DNA of 64,000 nucleotides from Bimuria novae-zelandiae CBS 107.79 (taxonomy: Eukaryota; Ascomycota; Dothideomycetes; Pleosporales; Didymosphaeriaceae). Below, in pieces: positions 22,201-31,971 of the stretch (its first letter is position 1; the number at the start of each line of letters is the position of its first letter). The translations under genes and the position numbers were made by a program. The notes under the pieces are model-generated. The model did no database searches. It saw only the letters and a program-made list of their open reading frames with translations, and was not told the origin of the DNA. Where the stretch lies: assembly GCA_010015655.1 (NCBI GenBank), contig ML976726.1:246919-310918 (forward strand), read 5' to 3'.

Positions 22201-24153
22201 GCGTATTTACTATTTTAGTTTTACTTTACTATAGACGTTATACTTAATAGTAAAGAGGCCCTTAATCCTTACCCCCTTAAATTACTATATAAGGTGTTTA
22301 AGAGCCTAAGGGCCTAAATAGCCTAATTATTAGTGCTAAGTTAATATATTTGCCTTTTATAGTCTTTATTTAGTGCGTATAATAGTCTTGTAGGTAGCAT
22401 GCGCAGCTTTAGTAAGAGTACTACCTACTAGCCTTATCTTGTATTCTAATACCTACTATTTATGTAACTCTTAAAGCTCTGCTAGTATAGTATTATCTCT
22501 TCTTTTTAGAGTTATTAGGTCTACCCTTATATCCCACTAAAGGCCTTACCTCCGGAGTAATTAGAATAATATAAGGTTATAGAGTAGATTATGGTAATAG
22601 GTAATATTATTTAGCTATATTATTTAATTACTACTTATACTTTATACGTTAAGATAGACGCACTTATATCCTTTAATCTATATTTACGTATTCCCTGCCT
22701 ATATAAAGTCTCCTGGCGCCGGTGGCCGGTATAAGACAAAACGATTAATGTCGTTAAAGATATGGCAGGTTGTGCCTAAATCGAGTATGGCTAAGTGTCG
22801 TAATAGGTACGTGTTTAATTTGCTATAGAAGGATATAGCTTTAAAGCTTACTAAAATTTTAGTAATCTAGCGTCTATTTAGTCACTTATTATTAGCCTTA
22901 GTAATTTAGGTTAGAGTAGGAGTGTGTAATAGTTTAATTTTTAAAGTTTAAGATTTTAGCCTTTTTACTATCCTTAGACTTTCTTATAACTCTAGGTTAT
23001 TCTCTAGCCTGAATTTTATTAGGGCAACTATGCCAGGCTTTAGCCTAAACTAATTAAGTTATTTTTTTAGGAAGGCGTAAAAGTAGTTTTATAGACTATA
23101 GCGCTATTTATAAGTAGGGTACTTAAGACCACTAGCTATCGCTAGCTTATTATTTATAATCGCGGACTACTTAGTTTTAGTACTATAACTAACTAATTGT
23201 TATTTACAAGGTCTTCCTTAAGATTTAAATAATGCTACTTTATTCACACGAGAGGCGTCCTTATCTATAGCCTAAGTAGATTTACTATTAGTAAGAGATA
23301 AACCTATAATAGTAAAAGCGCCCTTTTATTTGTCCTTAATTAGGTACTAGAGGATTATATAGTCTTAGAAGAGTTTTATTATATACTTCTATAAGATAGC
23401 TATATCCTTGCTTCTATATTATTAGAAGGTTGTTATCTATATAGATACGATATAGATAACTACCTGTATAAAGTCTTCTTTAACTAAGTCTAGCCTTTAA
23501 ACCTTTATAACGCGATTAGTCTCTACTTCTATAGCTATATAATTATACTTAGATAGCTATATAGCTTATAATTTAACTATTTTTATTAGCTTAAGGGCTT
23601 CTTAATATCGTGCCCTTACTCGTTAATATTTATCTTAATAGTTAACCCTAACTATACTCGTAAGGTTATTAATCTATTACTTTATTATTTTTTTAGGAAT
23701 GTAGTAATTTTTCTACAGATATATAGAAATTATTAATTAAAGAAAAGTAACTACTTTATTAAGGTCTACCTTTTTCTTTTAATAGGCTTAATCTATAATC
23801 TTATAGACCTTAAGTTATTCTTTATAATAGTTGCTATTATCTTTATGTGCTTTCACACTTGCTACTAACAGATAAGAAGGCAAAGTTAGTATATTATTTA
23901 GGTTCGTAGTTGCGTAGGCAGCGCTTGGCTAGTAGTTACCTATAAATAGAGGCACAGACATAGTAGACTTCTGCTTTAGTTTATCTATTAGCGCTAGGTT
24001 AATAATGTTCTAGACTTTTAGGAATTAGCATCTTATTTTAAGCTAATTTAACTATAGCGTGAAATTTATATAATTAGTTAGGATTACTATAGGATCTCTA
24101 AGAGTCGATAGGACTATTATAATTAGCTTAATTAAGGTAGTAAGACTCTTAAT

Positions 24154-24380
24154 TATTAAATTTAAGGGTAATCTTAATAAGATTAAATAAATAATTAATT
24201 AAAAGGTGTATTAATACTACTGTGTCTCTGTAGAAGCTACTACTATAAGTATATATATATATTAGCTGGATAACATATAATAGTCCGAAGGCTGTCGGAT
24301 AATCATGTGATAAATCGGGTCTCCTCAGGGTATAGGCGCGCCAATCACCTTGCTAGCGCAAAGGACCATATGATCGGACA
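24154..24380 (-). repeat. 5' LTR of the copia element, containing the RIP edge
   Basis: 227 bp. The left part (to about 24265) is more mutated than its partner LTR. The right part (CGAAGGCTGTCGGATAATC onward) is nearly free of RIP changes. The switch lies inside this LTR. Confidence 0.88.
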
Positions 24381-24385
24381 ACATG

Positions 24386-24580
24386 ACTAGTCCCATGGAT
24401 CCTATAAGTCCCAGGAGTCCCAAAGTCCCATGTGCCAAGATACTTCTGGGACGCCCGATATTTCTGGGACGCGTGACTAAGTCACGTGATTCGTGGCTGA
24501 GTTAGGAATCTTGGCTGGTCGCACGGATAAGTGTCCTTGCCCCGCCCCGCGTCATGTTGGGGTTTCAACGGATCCTAACA
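24386..24580 (-). repeat. 5' LTR of gypsy B, outer part (unmutated)
   Basis: Last 195 bp of the split LTR, ending ATCCTAACA with intact CA. It retains CG-rich sequence (CCCCGCCCCGCGTCATG) where the 3' LTR reads AT-rich, so this part escaped RIP. ACATG at 24381-24385 is the right copia target duplication and GCTTT at 24581-24585 the gypsy B duplication. Confidence 0.9.
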
Positions 24581-25384
24581 GCTTTCTATTCGCTCTCTCA
24601 AGCGTCTGGGGCCCAAACACGCGCGTCAGCCACTCCAAGCTGATCTTAGAGTCGTTGTACCCATTCTCAGAGTGTGCATAGTGCCATCCAGGAGTTTTGT
24701 ATGTGGGGTCCAGGTGCTTCGATGGGTCGAGGCTGGCCAGATGATAAGTGGCAGTAGCGCTCTACTATCAGCACTTATGCACTCAATGGCAGTTACTATA
24801 GTGCGCTTAACACCCGCACCTCTATTGCCTTGCCAATCGTCCTTACTAACTAGCACCTTCGCTGATCTAAGCATGCTTAGCATGACCCCGGTCTCGTCCA
24901 TGTTATATGTGTTTTCTGGCAAGATATATGGATCCTGCAACACCTGTCTAATTACGTTAAACTACTCTACTATCTTCTCGCGTATGTTGTTTCTATAACG
25001 TTTCTAATTTATTAATCTGACCCTTCTCGCTTGGAGCTTAGGGTGACGCTTCTTAAAAGCTCGTGGCTAATTTTTACCTAGACGCTTAATTAAATTGTAC
25101 TTCGTAGACTACTAACGGGCTATGCTGAATGCTAGCAAGCAAAGGTACGTAATACGTATAGGTTGTCTAAGACTAGATATTAGTAGCAAGAACTTTATAA
25201 GTGCCTTCTCCTCCTCTTAAGTTAGGTACTACTAACTCTAAGCCTGCTCTTCTCGCGAGTGTCGTCTAAGCCTGCGGTGAATTAGGGTTGAGATAGGAAC
25301 GTTGCCGTACTCTGATCGAGTAGTAAATATGTTACGTACACCCTTAGGCAGACATTGCGCGAGTGCCTGGCTAGCTGGGTCCAT
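24581..25384 (-). pseudogene. Pogo-type DDE transposase, N-terminal piece
   Basis: N-terminal half of the split pogo transposase. An ATG at 25384 opens MDPASQALAQCLPKGVRN, with an HTH-like region after it. Further motifs are FSIAR..STKYNLIKRLGKN and NMDETGVMLSML (first catalytic Asp; 24626-24943), then VTAIECISADSRALLPLIIWPAS. A one-base frameshift at an A-run near 24700 moves the frame to PGWHYAHSENGYNDSKISLEWLTR, which runs into GCTTT and continues in phase at 12218. Some stops near 25000-25240 show mild RIP. The right end of the element was not located; no TIR pair found. Confidence 0.85.
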
Positions 25385-25429
25385 GTTCGTGGTTATGTTG
25401 ATTGAATGAGACCTCGGGCGAGAAGGCAA

Positions 25430-26174
25430 CGGTATCCATCTCTGGTCTGCTTCTAAGAATAGCTAATAACGTTAAGTGACTGCGCGCTTAGAAGCTTCTA
25501 GAACCATGCGCCACAGCTTCAGCTATTTTAGCATAGTGCAGGCTGCACAGTACATTATAGGCCGCTAAGCGTTCCTAATCCTGCCATGTCAGTATTCTAA
25601 GTCCTCTCGCTAAAAGCGAAGGACTGGTACACCGAGCCAGACAAACTTGGAGTGCCCCTAGATAGAGGCTGCACGTCTTTATAGGATAGCTGTAGCTTCT
25701 TTAGTTTACTTTAAACTATATAGGGCCTCCGAATAAGCAAGCTATGCTTCTATAAGAGGTAGACTAAGGGTATATTATCGTTGCAGCTTTAAAACTTATC
25801 ACGAAAGACTTATTTACGCACCTAAGGTTATTATAATTTTACTATTTAAGGCTTATAATAGATATAGGTAGAACTAAGGGATATATAAGGATCTACTTAA
25901 ATATAAGAGGCTTTATAGCTTAGGTATAACGTGCTTAAATAATATTAGTGGTTCTGCGCGGAGGGATGTTCGACCCACAGGGATGGACGTTACCAAACAT
26001 CGTAGACAGCAGCGTGTAGGCAGCAGCGTGTTGAGGGTAGCAACAAAAGCTCCACTGCGGGGCCGCCGGAGTCATGCAGGCACCAGACGGGACCAAAAGA
26101 GGGGAGTATATTACATCAAAAATATATGTCTGGCTCAGTGCCTAGCTTCCTTCCATTCCATCGCTCATTCACCT
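25430..26174. other. Transposon flank and intergenic sequence
   Basis: Holds the 3'-ward flank of the pogo remnant. 25680-25950 is AT-rich and TpA-rich like lightly RIP-mutated repeat sequence. 26000-26170 is normal sequence downstream of the GHITM-like gene (3' UTR and terminator expected). No coding frame supported. Confidence 0.4.
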
Positions 26175-27249
26175 TTACTTCCTCCTGCCCTGCTGCATAG
26201 CCAGAATCTGCACCATCCGTACGAAGATGTTGATGAAGTCCAGCTCAAGCGATATGGACTCGTTGACGGCGTCCTTGGGCATAAGACCCCGCTCAGCCAG
26301 CCTGGCGTGGTGAAGTATTTTCTGCACGTCGTACAGCGTGAAACCACCAAAGACGGCGAGACCGCCATACAGCCAGATGTTCTCGGTCCACATTAATGTT
26401 CGCGCAGCGGTAGTGGGGATGACCATGGGAGCGAGACCAGAGAGGGCGACGATGGCGACACCGGCGAGGAGCGGGCCACCGAGGTAGAGGTACTTCTCCT
26501 GCTTCGCTGTGGCGCCCACGAAGGCGATCGAGCCCATCATTCCAGCCGTGTACAGACCTGCGCGGGCGAGAATGGCGGGGTGCATGAAGAAGAGCGGCGA
26601 GAGGAGGGCGGCCTGGCACAGGTTGAAGGCGGTCCAGAGGCCGTACTTTTGCACGTAGCTGGTGCGTTGTTAGCTTTTCGAGCCCGTTCTTTCATGGCGG
26701 ATTTACTCACTTCTCCGGGTTCGTCGCGCGGGTGCCGTACATGGTGCCGATGCTGCCAACGAGACCGACGCCGAGAACCAGCCACGGGTTCGCTGCCATC
26801 AGTCGGAAGCTCCATCCGTTCATGTGCAGAGCGCGCGCAGCCACACCAATGATACCAATACCAAGGCCGGTGTGCATGAAGGTATCGTTCAGGTATCGCC
26901 TCTCGAAGTCAGGCATGCCGCCATCCTCGCGCGTCTCCCGGTTGAAGATGAAGTTGATTCCCAGCAGAGTGGCGCCGAAGATACCAGCGCCGTAGATGAG
27001 TCGCTGCCTCAAGTCACCCTGGGCTACTGGGTTGTAGGCGCTCTGCTGGTACGATCGTCGGAAGGTGCTGCGGAAGCGGAGGACATTGTTGGCGGTGGAA
27101 ATGGAGGGGGTCTTCGGGGTGAAGAAGTTCGGATGCTGCTTGAGCGGCGCGTTGTGGAAGCTGCGGGCGAGGACGGGTTGTGATTGTTTGGGCACTGCTT
27201 GTCGCAGCGTCGCCGCGACAGCGAAGGGCCGTCGGAGGATAAAGGCCAT
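26175..27249 (-). CDS. Mitochondrial Bax-inhibitor-1 family protein (GHITM/TMBIM5-like)
   Basis: Multipass inner-membrane protein of the Bax1-I family, closest in layout to animal GHITM/MICS1, which is linked to cristae organisation and cation exchange. Two exons, complement of 26711-27249 and 26175-26658, with a 52-bp intron (GTGAGT...CAG, phase 2); total 340 aa. The N-terminus (MAFILRRPFAVAATLRQAV) is basic and amphipathic, as in a mitochondrial presequence. At least seven hydrophobic segments follow, including YGAGIFGATLLGINFIF, WLVLGVGLVGSIGTMYG and IWLYGGLAVFGGFTLYDVQ, the last with the family's YDVQ box, and a C-terminal ELDFINIFVRMVQIL segment. The intron is required: without it the frame stops four residues after the donor. 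Confidence 0.93.
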
Positions 27250-27595
27250 TATGTGTGTGTTGTGCCGTATCAAGACTGACGCGGGGAGGCGAGCAGTTGA
27301 TGAGCTCGAGGGAAGCAGAGTATGACGTGCATGCGAGTGGTAGCTTCCGCTTAGTCACGCGTCATGGCGGAATGCGCTCGAACGCTCTACGGACGAACAG
27401 CCTCGGCTTATCACCGCGAACCGACGAGAAGCTATCAGCGTTTGAAAATTCACGACTAAAAAGCTGTGGCTATGCTCCGAGTAACACCAGGAGCGATCAA
27501 GCTAACATTGAAGCCCTCGCCAATCACACCCAGGCGGACCTCCGGTGGACGAAGCTGCACATTGTACACCCGCATGCCTAGCAATATCCTGATTC

Positions 27596-28648
27596 TCACG
27601 CCTTCGGGTAATAGCTTCGGATGCACTCCCTTACGGATTGGTCAAAGGGCACCCAGTCCGACTGCCCCAGTCTCTTCAAGTACCCCTCTGCCTTCTGCTT
27701 CGCCAGCACCTTGGTTATATCCTCGCCTTTGTCCGCCAATCGGATCGTTGTTCTCTTTCCCATTTCTTCCTCGAGCACGTCCGCAACTCCAATCCACGTG
27801 TAAGGACCTGCCCATGCAAAGATCCGACGATGCTCCACACCATCGAGCACCGCTCCGGCCACGTGGAGACGCGCCTGGTCGCGCACATCGACGTACCATT
27901 GCGGCTCGATGACATCGAACAGCTGCTGGCCCTGGCACTCGTGCAATGAGCGGATGAAACCAGCTGTCGAAGGGTATTGCTGTTCGGCAGGAGCAATTAC
28001 TGGCCCCATGCACGTCGCCGGAATCACCGTGTTCAGGACGAATCCGCACTCTGGATTCTCCTTTACATACTTCCAACACGCCTGCTCACCGGCAATTTTA
28101 CTCTGCACGTATCCCAAGATCGGCCAGAAGTCTTTCGGTGTGTCTGGGTTCGAAAGCGCCTTCGCTATGGAGCGGTCATACTGGTCCTCGGTAATGTCGC
28201 CAGGAACATTCGGAACCGGGTATTGCACAGCCCAAGACGAACCCGTCAGTACGAATCTCTGAATCTTCTCGCCATTCTTATTCGCCTCGTTTACAGCTTT
28301 CAACGCATTCATAGTGAGCTTGACTGTGTTCCCAACCATGTCTGGATCCGACATGTTGGTGAAACCGGGCGTGTGAATCATGGCCGATACACCTTTCAGA
28401 ACCGAGTTGTAGCACCCAGGCATGCTGAGGTCGGCTATCTCAACCACTTCCAGTTGCGAGTTCGGATGACGCTTTGGGAAGTCTTTTTTCATCCAGGCGC
28501 TTCGTTCAAGCGAACGGACTGTGGTGCGCACAGCGTATCCGTATTCGAGACATTGGTCGACAATATGTGAACCAAGGTATCCGTTCCCTGCCGTGACGAG
28601 GATCAGGCAACCTGGTGGTAGCATCGCATTCTCGACTTGAGGAGCCAT
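27596..28648 (-). CDS. NAD(P)-dependent epimerase/dehydratase-type reductase (extended SDR)
   Basis: 350-aa extended short-chain dehydrogenase/reductase like fungal GRE2-type aldehyde/ketone reductases and plant dihydroflavonol/cinnamoyl-CoA reductases. ATG at 28648; the frame upstream has no other ATG. The nucleotide-binding loop near residues 18-26 reads VTAGNGYLG where the family usually has VTGANGYLG, so A and G are swapped. The catalytic Tyr-Lys pair is in GYVQSKIAGEQ, with the serine in TGSSWAV. Substrate unknown. It shares its strand with the broken P450, the transporter and the broken dehydrogenase to its right, and may be a survivor of the same cluster. No intron. Confidence 0.9.
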   Translation of the reverse strand: MAPQVENAMLPPGCLILVTAGNGYLGSHIVDQCLEYGYAVRTTVRSLERSAWMKKDFPKRHPNSQLEVVEIADLSMPGCYNSVLKGVSAMIHTPGFTNMSDPDMVGNTVKLTMNALKAVNEANKNGEKIQRFVLTGSSWAVQYPVPNVPGDITEDQYDRSIAKALSNPDTPKDFWPILGYVQSKIAGEQACWKYVKENPECGFVLNTVIPATCMGPVIAPAEQQYPSTAGFIRSLHECQGQQLFDVIEPQWYVDVRDQARLHVAGAVLDGVEHRRIFAWAGPYTWIGVADVLEEEMGKRTTIRLADKGEDITKVLAKQKAEGYLKRLGQSDWVPFDQSVRECIRSYYPKA

Positions 28649-29670
28649 CTTTACGGTCAATTACGCTCAACTACAGCATGACCAATTAGCCTCCAAATGC
28701 CTGTCGCACAACGCAGGTGGAAAATAACTCACAGTTAATAACACACGGTTGAAAGCCCGGAAATTCTATCCAATCTAACTGTCGCGTTGCAGCTACTCAA
28801 AAAGCGACCCAAGTAATCCAACAGTTGGTGCATCACGACTATATACCTCCCAGGTATTCCGATTCAGTTCGGGGAGCGACCGACAGCCGATGGCGGCCCC
28901 TCCTCTCCGCTTTTAGCGTCACGTCGCTAAATCTATTCTTTTCTAAAACGGTGTCGCGTGCGTTGGTGCTGACTAGGCGAGCCATATCCCCTATCAAAAG
29001 TGATCCATAACAAGTCATGGAATCGCGCCCACATTGACTTCGGGTGCCAATAGTGCGCCCTATTTAATAGACAGCCTAGGGTATGCGCAGTCTATCCATT
29101 GGGACGGATTCCCGACTAGAGAGCTTTCAAGATTTGGGCGCTTACCAGTCCCACGCGTCCGTGATCCATGGTGTCATAGGTACACTTGCAGAGATCAGCG
29201 AGCGCGGTATTGGCTATGGCATTGGTAGCTGCAATGCGATGCCTCGGGATTCGGCAGGCGCAGCGGCGTGACGAGGGTGGATGTTGGTGGTGGTGGGATG
29301 GAGTGGTTGTGTGGGATGGTGAGCGCCCCGCCCCACTCGACCCGGAGCGAGCACGCACAACAGATGCATCCTATTCTACTACTCACAGCAAACTTCGCAG
29401 TAGACCGGTACAACAACATCACACATTTTGCAATCGCAGCGCCATTATTACCTAATATCTCTTGTCAGGCTGCTCAACAACCACTGCTTCCTAAACGGAG
29501 GATCGGACATTCTCCACAATTCAGAGTGCAAGAGGATGCATTCGCGGTCTGAACGCAATGAGACCAATGATGCAGCTGTATTAGATGGATTATACGGTCC
29601 CGCTGTAAATTACCACCTACATCGAATCAGCCAGCCTCTTTTCGTTCACCCGCCTTCGTCTTCCTCGCTT
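28649..29670. other. Intergenic region, no gene seen
   Basis: About 1 kb between the reductase start and the P450 pseudogene end. Only short frames without family resemblance. It should contain the reductase promoter. No repeat structure noticed. Confidence 0.4.
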
Positions 29671-31360
29671 ACGCCCTCCGCGTCAACTCCGCCACCAATC
29701 TATCCTTCTGCCAAACACTAAACATGTCCTTCGTAATCCAATCCTCACATTCCGGTCTCATCTTAACATCAAACCGGAAAAACATGTTGCACATCACGAG
29801 ACGTATCTCTGCCCACGCGAGGCTGGAATAGAGTTAGCAAAGTCGACCGTCTTGCGGATTAAGACGTACTTTGCCCCAATGCATATCTTCGGGCCAAGGC
29901 CTCACGGCATCGAGCTGGTCGTTCGTGAAACGAGCGTCGGTTCCGAGCCAGCGCTCGGGGTAGAATTCTCGGAGTAGGGCGAAGTTTGGCGGTGGAGTGG
30001 GAGATGGCATAGTGGTGAGCGAAGACTGAGGTCTGTGTTTGAGATCAGCAAGAGATATTACAAATTTAGATAGGACGGCTTACACCTACGGGGGCGAAAC
30101 GTCCATCGATATAATCGCGTCCCTTGCGCGCAAGGCGGTGGGTGCGAGCGGCGAAAGGAGGGTAGATGCGGAGAATCTCGCGCGTCATTGGGTTAAGATA
30201 TTGTTGCTTATTAGCTACTTCGAGGGTGATAGTTTTTTCGTCGACGAAGGAAGACCGGATTTCTGAGACGAGGGTATTCATCACAGAGGGGTTCTTGCAG
30301 AGATAGTAAGGCATTCCAGCCATTGCAACGGCGGTGGTCTCGCTACCTGAAATGATGAAGCTGATTTGTTTCGTTAGCTTCGTCCTTACAAGGTCACTGG
30401 AGTTGCTATACTCACATATAAGCATTCGAATGTATCTCATCCCGACTGAACCTCTTCTCTGCCGCATGCGGCCCACGCACCTCACTCACGCCCCTCTCCA
30501 GCGCCGGACTCAGCATATCCACCGCGCCGCCCGTCCCCGACTCGATCCTCCGATTCGCCTTCGCCGCACTCAATTTAAAGTGCTCGCACTGCATCTTCCG
30601 CACACCCTCCGGCATCACCCTTATCAGCACCCAGTCCAGCGCCGGAAACGACTTCACCGCGCTGACATACACCCAGCTCTTAATGGTTCCGTACAACAGT
30701 GCAATCCACGGATGCAGCCGCCCCTCCGTCACGCACTCGAAACTCTCACTGAACATGAGCTCGCTCGCTCGTAAGGTCAAACGTGAAGCCCACGAACCAG
30801 TCGCCCACCGCGACAGCGCCCGTCTCCGCCCCCGCCTCGAGCCGCCCCATCAGCGCGGCTACGTACCGCCGTAGCACCGGCTCCTGCGCGCCGAGCGCCT
30901 CCTTTGTGAAGCCCGGCGCGAACAGGCGGCGCCGGCGCGCGGTGAGTATGCTGTGCACCCCGTTTATCGGCGCGTTGTAATACACCAGATAGATAAGGAA
31001 CGCCGCGTTGTTCGTGCCAGAGTATATGTCCTTGAAAGCTTGAGGGGACGAGAAGACGACGATGTTGGGCCGGATGCGCACTGTGGGACCGTATTTCTCG
31101 GTGAAGGCGCGCATGTGGAGGTGTGTTGGGTTCCGAGGAACTTTGGTGGTGTGATAGGGGGGGGGGGGGGGGGGGGGGGGAGGTAGAGGCGGTGGAGTGT
31201 GAGGTAGAGACGGTAGATGATCTATCAGCTCGTTAGTTCGAGTATGGTGTGAAACCATTTTCTGTGTGCATGATTGCTTGCTACAAGTGTTCTTGGGCTA
31301 TGGTGAGAGACGTACCGTGAAGAGCACTACCGCTCCGACGAGATTCACAGCAGACCACAT
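29671..31360 (-). pseudogene. Cytochrome P450 pseudogene
   Basis: Microsomal fungal P450. ATG at 31360 opens a membrane anchor (MWSAVNLVGAVVLFT). An intron at 31222-31315 leads to IIYRLYLTLHRLYLPP. Then a run of 24 G (31157-31180, Pro codons here) replaces the PGPK hinge and about 20 residues. Downstream: KYGPTVRIRPN, FAPGFT, an intron at 30361-30415, the oxygen-binding helix (IISGSETTA), ExxR (EILRIYPPF), a third intron near 30020-30085, the heme Cys loop (GPKICIGA) and an intron at 29823-29869 before NLAWAEIRLV. Three further lesions break the frame: a 4-bp duplication (TCGC, near 30761-30771), an extra A/T near 29985-29987, and a small deletion near 29896-29903 that removes the Phe of the heme loop. 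Not functional as read. Confidence 0.85.
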
Positions 31361-31971
31361 CGTCGGGGCGTGCTCGTTTTGTATTCTGCCCCCGAAAAGA
31401 AAAGCTTATATGTCACTACGTTTCTCAGGTGGTCTCTTGGAAATGACAAGAATACGCAGCGCGCGGAGTAAGAGTTTCTCGAAGCTTAATTATACTTACG
31501 AAGCTTGACTGCGTGGCGCAGTCCGGAGGGTCCGGAGGGTGCCTTGGCCTCTGTTGTCATACCAAAAGAGGGATGGATGCTGTACTACGCCGTAGGTTTA
31601 TTGCGGTGAGCGGTGGTTCGAATGAGATAGAGACGGGGACGAATGGGAGGAGTAGTAGGGGCAACGCTGATCCTGAGGCGCGTTTGTGTGCGAGTAAGCT
31701 GCGGGGAAGACGTGTGTGTATGTGTTACTCTGGAGTATCTGGGCAGTTGTGCATATCGATGGAAGGAACTCATCACCAGGTAAATGAGCGGAAGAGAGAG
31801 GTGTTGATCAAGCTCGATTAGAACGTTCGTATTGTTAACTAAACCAAACCACCGCCTGGGATCTCCGACGTCCCCTCTCCCATCATACCATTGTCGTTCA
31901 TGAGAATCGTGTGTTCGTGAAATCATAGCGTCAAGATATGTTGTCGATGATGCGTTTGTGAAAATGAAGGC
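31361..31971. other. Intergenic region between P450 pseudogene and transporter
   Basis: P450 promoter side and 3' flank of the MFS gene. No coding frame with family resemblance on either strand. Confidence 0.4.

Larger units (their letters stand above)
3430..24270. repeat. RIP-mutated AT-rich transposon block
   Basis: About 21 kb of AT-rich, TpA-rich sequence without an intact gene. Decayed reading frames show CAG-to-TAG, TGG-to-TAG, Cys-to-Tyr, Asp-to-Asn and Gly-to-Arg/Asp changes, as RIP produces at CpA/TpG. All of it is accounted for by two Ty3/gypsy elements, one Ty1/copia element, short insertions in these, and the middle of a pogo transposase. Entry on the left (about 3430, inside the transposase tail) and exit on the right (about 24270, inside a copia LTR) are abrupt. 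Confidence 0.9.
19060..24380 (-). mobile_element. Ty1/copia retrotransposon nested in the gypsy B LTR
   Basis: 5321 bp with 227-bp LTRs at 19060-19286 and 24154-24380 (ancestral ends TGTC...GACA) and target duplication ACATG at 19055-19059 and 24381-24385. Coding remnants are on the minus strand. RNase H near 19750-19800 (IEAKLLALS). RT near 20371-20690, with an intact YIDD box and a well-preserved stretch (RFDLELI.YDVTNAFVHAKL, LYKALYRLRISPLLWQREF). Protease/gag-pre-integrase near 22700-22790 (DLGTTCHIFNDINRFVLY). Purine-rich complement of 19287-19300 marks the 3' end. RIP-mutated but less evenly than the gypsies. Confidence 0.92.
12219..24580 (-). mobile_element. Ty3/gypsy retrotransposon B (RIP-mutated, split by a copia element)
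   Basis: The 3' LTR is 12219-12649. The 5' LTR is 18824-19059 plus 24386-24580; the two parts (236 + 195) total 431 bp, exactly the 3' LTR length. Target duplication GCTTT at 12214-12218 and 24581-24585. Pol remnants on the minus strand: integrase near 14470-14560 (YNTILNIIY.FTKYVEL), RNase H near 15110-15180 (YKNLIRFTT), RT near 15840-15910, active-site box at about 15756-15773 reading YLNN for YLDD. Gag region about 17000-18800. An antisense ORF lies next to the 3' LTR (about 12770-13249). A different family from A: LTRs unalike. Confidence 0.92.

Noticed and set aside
3430..24270. AT-rich block as a centromere or a mitochondrial insertion
   Set aside because: The block is explained by LTR retrotransposons with exact target duplications and recognisable pol remnants; no mitochondrial gene was seen.
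31141..31190. G run as a telomere-like or regulatory repeat
   Set aside because: A pure G24, not a TTAGGG array, and placed within a P450 reading frame.
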